Below, piece by piece: positions 60,327 to 64,000 of a stretch of DNA of 64,000 nt. Position numbers and translations under genes: made by a program. The DNA lies in assembly GCF_000381885.1 (NCBI RefSeq), contig NZ_KB907209.1:284478-348477 (forward strand), in the 5' to 3' direction. Source of the stretch: Actinomadura atramentaria DSM 43919. Its GTDB lineage: Bacteria > Actinomycetota > Actinomycetes > Streptosporangiales > Streptosporangiaceae. The first letter of the stretch is position 1; the number at the start of each line of letters is the position of its first letter. Under the pieces are notes generated by a model. That model worked only from the letters and a program-made list of their open reading frames with translations, made no database searches and was not told where the DNA came from.

Positions 60327-61535
60327 CTATAGAGCCTTCTGCAACCGGTCCAAAGCCCACTCCAGGTCCTTCTTCTCGATGACCAGGGGCGGGGCGAGGC
60401 GCAGCGTGGTGTCGTGGGTCTCTTTGGCGAGGACGCCGAGGTCCATGAGGCGTTCGCTGACGGGGCGGGCGAGGCCGTTGAGTTCGATGCCGGCCCACAG
60501 GCCGCGGCCGCGGATCTCGCGGATCGTGTCGGTGTCGAGGGCGTGGAGCCGTTCGTGCAGGTAGGCGCCCAGTTCGCGGGAGCGGGCCTGGTACTCGCCG
60601 GTGTTGAGCATGGCGATGACTTCGCGGGCGACGGCGCAGGCGAGCGGGTTGCCGCCGAACGTCGAGCCGTGTTCGCCGGGTTTGAAGACGCCGAGCACGT
60701 CGGCGTCCGCGACGATCGCGGAGACCGGGACGATGCCGCCGCCGAGGGCTTTGCCGAGGATGTAGACGTCCGGGACGACGTCCTCGTGCTCGCACGCGAA
60801 CGTCGTGCCGGTGCGGCCGAGGCCCGTCTGGACCTCGTCGGCGAGCATCAGCGCGCCGTGCTCGGTGCAGAGGTCGCGGACGGCGCGCAGGTAGCCGGGC
60901 GGCGGCACGACGACGCCCGCCTCGCCCTGGATGGGCTCGACGAGCACGCCGACGGTTGAGCCGTCGACGGCGCCGCGCAGCGCGTCCTCGTCGCCGTAGG
61001 GAACGGTCCGGAACCCGGGCGTGTACGGCCCGTAGGACGCCTTGGCGACCGGGTCGGTGGAGAAGCTGACGATCGTCGTCGTCCGCCCGTGGAAGTTGCC
61101 GACGAACGTGACGATGTTCGCCTCGTCGGCGGGCACGCCCTTGACCTCGTAACCCCACTTGCGGGCCGTCTTCAGTGCCGTCTCGACGGCCTCCGCGCCG
61201 GTGTTCATCGGCAGGACCATGTCCTTGCCGCACAGCTCCGCCAGTTCGGCGCAGAACGGGCCGAACTGGTCGTGGTCGAAGGCGCGGCTGACGAGCGTCA
61301 CCCGGTCGAGCTGCTCGCGCGCGGCCGCGACGAGGCGCGGGTTGCGGTGCCCGAAGTTGACGGCCGAGTAGGCCGACAGCATGTCGAGGTAGCGGCGGCC
61401 CTCGACGTCGGTGACGAACGCGCCGTCGCCCTCGGCGATGACGACCGGCAGCGGATGGTAGTTGTGCGCGCTGTGCTCTTCGGACAGGGTCCGCAGGCGC
61501 TCGGTCTCCGGTCCGGTCTGGCTGCCCTCGGTCAC
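60327..61535 (-). CDS. rocD: Ornithine aminotransferase
   Basis: 402 aa from the GTG at 61535, behind GGGAGGAG. Class III PLP aminotransferase: NTGAEAVETALKTARKWGY, LADEVQTGLGRTG, PLP lysine in ILGKALGGG, and EHGSTFGGNPLACAVA match the ornithine aminotransferase type. It converts ornithine and 2-oxoglutarate to glutamate semialdehyde and glutamate. A single gene with no arginase next to it; a Ser/Thr kinase is divergent from it. Confidence 0.93.
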   Translation of the reverse strand: MTEGSQTGPETERLRTLSEEHSAHNYHPLPVVIAEGDGAFVTDVEGRRYLDMLSAYSAVNFGHRNPRLVAAAREQLDRVTLVSRAFDHDQFGPFCAELAELCGKDMVLPMNTGAEAVETALKTARKWGYEVKGVPADEANIVTFVGNFHGRTTTIVSFSTDPVAKASYGPYTPGFRTVPYGDEDALRGAVDGSTVGVLVEPIQGEAGVVVPPPGYLRAVRDLCTEHGALMLADEVQTGLGRTGTTFACEHEDVVPDVYILGKALGGGIVPVSAIVADADVLGVFKPGEHGSTFGGNPLACAVAREVIAMLNTGEYQARSRELGAYLHERLHALDTDTIREIRGRGLWAGIELNGLARPVSERLMDLGVLAKETHDTTLRLAPPLVIEKKDLEWALDRLQKAL

Positions 61536-61728
61536 GGTGCTCCTCCCGACTGCGGGCTTGGGGTGGCCGCCCGCCTCCTCAGCGTACGGTCGCCCCTTCC
61601 CGCCCCGGGGGCGCGGCGACGCACCGCGGGGACGATGTTGGCCGCGTCTTGACGGACGAACCCCACGATCCGTGCAGAGCGTCGTATTCTCCGGTAAAAA
61701 CGGGGGCCGCGACCCCCTTGGAGGCCCC

Positions 61729-63342
61729 ATGCCAGCGACGGTTCCGGTGTACGAGCCGCTGTCCCCCGGCGACCCGCCGGCGATCGGCGGCTACCGGATA
61801 CTGGCCCGCGTCGGCGCGGGCGGGATGGGCCGCGTGTACCTCGCGGCGACGCAGAGCGGGCGCAAGCTCGCGGTGAAGGTCGTCCGCGCCGAGTTCGCCG
61901 AGGACCCCGAGTTCCGGCGGCGGTTCCAGCAGGAGATCGCGGCGGCGCAGCGGGTGCAGAGCCACCGGACCGCGCCCGTCGTGGACGCCGACGCCGACGC
62001 GCCGCAGCCGTGGCTGGCGACCGCGCACGTGCCGGGGCCGTCGCTCGCGCAGACCGTCGTGGAATTGGGGCCGCTGCCGGAGGACAGCGTCCGCGCGGTG
62101 TGCGCGGGCGTCGCGGAGGCGCTGGTCGCGGTCCACGCGGCGGGGGTCGTCCACCGGGACCTCAAGCCGTCGAACGTGCTGCTCGCGCCGGACGGGCCGC
62201 GCGTCATCGACTTCGGCATCGCGCGCGCCGCCGACACCACGCCGCTGACGCGGACGGGGATGCGGATCGGGTCGCCGCAGTACATGGCCCCCGAGCAGGC
62301 GCTCGGCCGGTCCGCGACCCCGGCGATCGACGTGTTCGCGCTCGCGGGCGTCGTCCTGTTCGCCGCGACGGGCCGCACGCCGTTCGGGGACGGGCCCGCC
62401 GAGGCGGTGCTGTTCCGGATCGTCCACGGGGAACCGGACCTGGAGGGCTGCCCGGAGTCGCTGCGCGGCCTGCTGGAACGCTGCCTGAACAAGGACCCCG
62501 GCGAGCGCCCGTCGCCCCGCGAGATCCTGGACGAGCTGGGCGAGGACGCCGGGCGGACGGGCGCGGACTGGCTCCCGGAGGACGTCACGCGGCGGCTGCC
62601 CGCCTACTCCGCCGACCCGCCCCGGCCGATGGGCCCGCCGACGAGCGGGCCGGGCTTCGACCCGGTCGCGCCCGCCGCGCCGCCCGCCCCGGCCCCGGCC
62701 GCGCCGTCGGGGACGGCGATCCGGGTGCTGCTGCTGGCGCTCGCGGCGGCGGCCGTCGTCATCGTCGTGCTCGGCGTGACGCTGGTGGCGCTGCGGCCGT
62801 GGGAGTCCGGCGGCGGGTCGGGCGGGGCGGCGCGCGGCGACCGGAACCCGGCGGGCGGGACGCCCGCGCCCGCGACCGCCGAGACGTCCGGCCCCGCGAT
62901 GCGCGGCGCGCCGGGCGGTACGCAGGCCGCCTCGCCGGACGCGACGTCCGCGCCGGGCGGCGTCGGCGGCGAACTCGGTAAGTACACGGGCATCAATCTG
63001 ACGAGCGGTTACGCGATCTCCTTCACCGAGGACCCCAAGCATCCGAAGCCGAATGCCGGCGGGGACTTCGACGCCAGTTACGACGGGTCGTACCTGTACG
63101 GGGACCAGATCGCCGTGCTTCCGCCGGGCGTTGCCGGAACGTACGAGGCATGCCGCGACGAGACCCGTTACACCGGCATGCTGGATTCGGAGTTCCTGAT
63201 AAAAGGCAAGAAGATCTGTGTGACCACCGGGAGCGGACTGGTCGGACTCCTGGAGATCACCGGCACCGGCACCGAGCCGAAGAGCTACCTCACGTTCGAC
63301 CTGACCGTCTGGCAGGGCGTCCCGCCGACCCCCGGCGAATAG
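61729..63342 (+). CDS. Ser/Thr protein kinase with unique extracellular domain
   Basis: 537 aa. Kinase domain about 20-275 with [11 protein letters not shown], Lys in [20 protein letters not shown] and [11 protein letters not shown] Pro-rich linker leads to a membrane helix (about 331-355) and a linker rich in Gly/Ala/Thr. The outer domain (about 425-537: [17 protein letters not shown], two cysteines in EACRDE and KKICVTT) looks like a compact ligand-binding fold. GGAGG precedes the ATG at 61729. Confidence 0.9.
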   Translation: MPATVPVYEPLSPGDPPAIGGYRILARVGAGGMGRVYLAATQSGRKLAVKVVRAEFAEDPEFRRRFQQEIAAAQRVQSHRTAPVVDADADAPQPWLATAHVPGPSLAQTVVELGPLPEDSVRAVCAGVAEALVAVHAAGVVHRDLKPSNVLLAPDGPRVIDFGIARAADTTPLTRTGMRIGSPQYMAPEQALGRSATPAIDVFALAGVVLFAATGRTPFGDGPAEAVLFRIVHGEPDLEGCPESLRGLLERCLNKDPGERPSPREILDELGEDAGRTGADWLPEDVTRRLPAYSADPPRPMGPPTSGPGFDPVAPAAPPAPAPAAPSGTAIRVLLLALAAAAVVIVVLGVTLVALRPWESGGGSGGAARGDRNPAGGTPAPATAETSGPAMRGAPGGTQAASPDATSAPGGVGGELGKYTGINLTSGYAISFTEDPKHPKPNAGGDFDASYDGSYLYGDQIAVLPPGVAGTYEACRDETRYTGMLDSEFLIKGKKICVTTGSGLVGLLEITGTGTEPKSYLTFDLTVWQGVPPTPGE

Positions 63343-63370
63343 CGGGTTACCGATCGGTAGGCTGAGCGTC

Positions 63371-63853
63371 ATGACCTCCTTCGCGACCGCTGACCTCATC
63401 GACGACTTCGGCGACGAACTGCGGAGCTGCGAGACGCAGTTCCGCCAGTTCGGCGCGCGCACCGCGTTCGCCGGGCCGATCGCGACCGTGCGCTGCTTCC
63501 GCGACAACGGCCTGGTGAAGAAGCGGCTGAACACGCCCGGCGAGGGCCGCGTCCTCGTCGTGGACGGGGCGGGCTCCACCGGATCGGCGCTGATGGGCGA
63601 CCTCATCGCCGCGGCGGCGGTCGAGAACGGGTGGGCCGGGGTCGTCATCAACGGCGTCGTCCGCGACGTCGCGACGCTGCGCACGCTGGACCTCGGCATC
63701 AAGGCGCTCGGCTCCAACCCGCGCAAGAGCGCCAAGGACGGCGCGGGCGCGATGGACGTCCCCGTCGAGTTCGGCGGCGTCGAGTTCCGTCCCGGCGACT
63801 GGCTTTACAGCGACGAGGACGGCATCGTGCTCGCCGCCCGCGCCCTGCGCTGA
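63371..63853 (+). CDS. rraA: RraA family protein (ribonuclease E inhibitor-like/HMG aldolase fold)
   Basis: 160 aa, full length for the family. It has the RraA motifs [12 protein letters not shown], the GALMGDLIA loop as [10 protein letters not shown] and [18 protein letters not shown]. Members regulate RNase E in enterobacteria, but many others are oxaloacetate or HMG aldolases, whose Arg/Asp metal site ([10 protein letters not shown]) is present. TAGGCT lies 7 nt before the ATG, so it is probably leaderless. Which activity applies is open. Confidence 0.9.
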   Translation: MTSFATADLIDDFGDELRSCETQFRQFGARTAFAGPIATVRCFRDNGLVKKRLNTPGEGRVLVVDGAGSTGSALMGDLIAAAAVENGWAGVVINGVVRDVATLRTLDLGIKALGSNPRKSAKDGAGAMDVPVEFGGVEFRPGDWLYSDEDGIVLAARALR

Positions 63854-63908
63854 ACCGCCGTCGCGCGCCCGGCGTCCTAATCCCCGAAACCCCGGAGAAA
63901 GGACGCCG

Positions 63909-64000
63909 ATGACGATGATTCGCGCGGTCAACGCGAATCCCGGTGGACGAGTCGACCTCACATTCGGGCCGGGCGGGTTCACGGTGCGGCGGGAGAGTTT
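63909..64000 (+). CDS. Start of an unrecognised gene, cut by window edge
   Basis: Thirty codons without a stop, beginning MTMIRAVNANPGG after GGAGAAAGGA. Too short for assignment. It starts 55 bp after rraA and may be in the same operon. Confidence 0.5.
   Translation, partial: MTMIRAVNANPGGRVDLTFGPGGFTVRRES

Noticed and set aside
1..64000. tRNA or rRNA genes, transposases, integrases, phage genes
   Set aside because: Looked for cloverleaf-like segments and typical motifs and saw none; a covariance search was not possible.

Overview
The window is high-GC DNA from an actinomycete. The evidence is a mycothiol biosynthesis deacetylase (mshB) followed by its usual small membrane-protein neighbour, a full mce lipid-transport operon, two PASTA-less Ser/Thr kinases with extracellular tails, deazaflavin-type and DHA2 genes, frequent GTG/TTG starts and several genes with a leaderless promoter signature. 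A relative of Actinomadura/Thermomonosporaceae is my best guess, but this is inference from gene content. No tRNA, rRNA, prophage, transposase or CRISPR array was seen.

Layout. 1-6.7 kb: a truncated ferritin-like di-iron protein gene divergent from a TetR gene, a second TetR gene divergent from a Baeyer-Villiger-type monooxygenase (both pairs with clear palindromic operators), repeat element A, a deazaflavin-dependent oxidoreductase, a VOC protein and a third TetR. 6.7-20.8 kb: a PucR-type regulator divergent from an mce operon (Mkl-type ATPase, two YrbE permeases, MceA-F, four Mce-associated proteins), nearly all genes overlapping or touching. 21-29.7 kb: eight secreted proteins of unknown function in two paralogous four-cysteine families, directly downstream of mce. 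29.7-39.3 kb: serine hydrolase with its TetR, CtaG-like and DUF2243 membrane proteins, two tandem unrecognised paralogues, a two-component system, a GT87-like membrane glycosyltransferase and a small zinc-ribbon ORF.

39.9-50.2 kb: two complete succinate dehydrogenase operons facing each other. The first (plus strand) is the mycobacterial Sdh1 type, preceded by two CRP-like sites and followed by a Crp/Fnr regulator. The second (minus strand) is the classical SdhCAB type, with a LysR regulator at its 3' side and a LysR-type palindrome upstream. A fifth member of the secreted family lies between them. 50.3-64 kb: a receiver-PP2C phosphatase, an S9 peptidase, a Ser/Thr kinase, mshB, a DHA2 exporter with its PadR regulator, ornithine aminotransferase, a second Ser/Thr kinase, RraA and the start of one more gene.

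The most unusual signals are (1) a dispersed intergenic repeat family (four copies, two of them identical over 104 bp) with an invariant 24-bp imperfect hairpin, G-tract/C-tract end hairpins, tandem arms and an A-depleted tail; (2) the secreted-protein array attached to the mce operon, with a 17-bp promoter element shared between the mce promoter and one array gene; and (3) CRP-like and LysR-like sites that tie the two Sdh operons to the regulators encoded between them.
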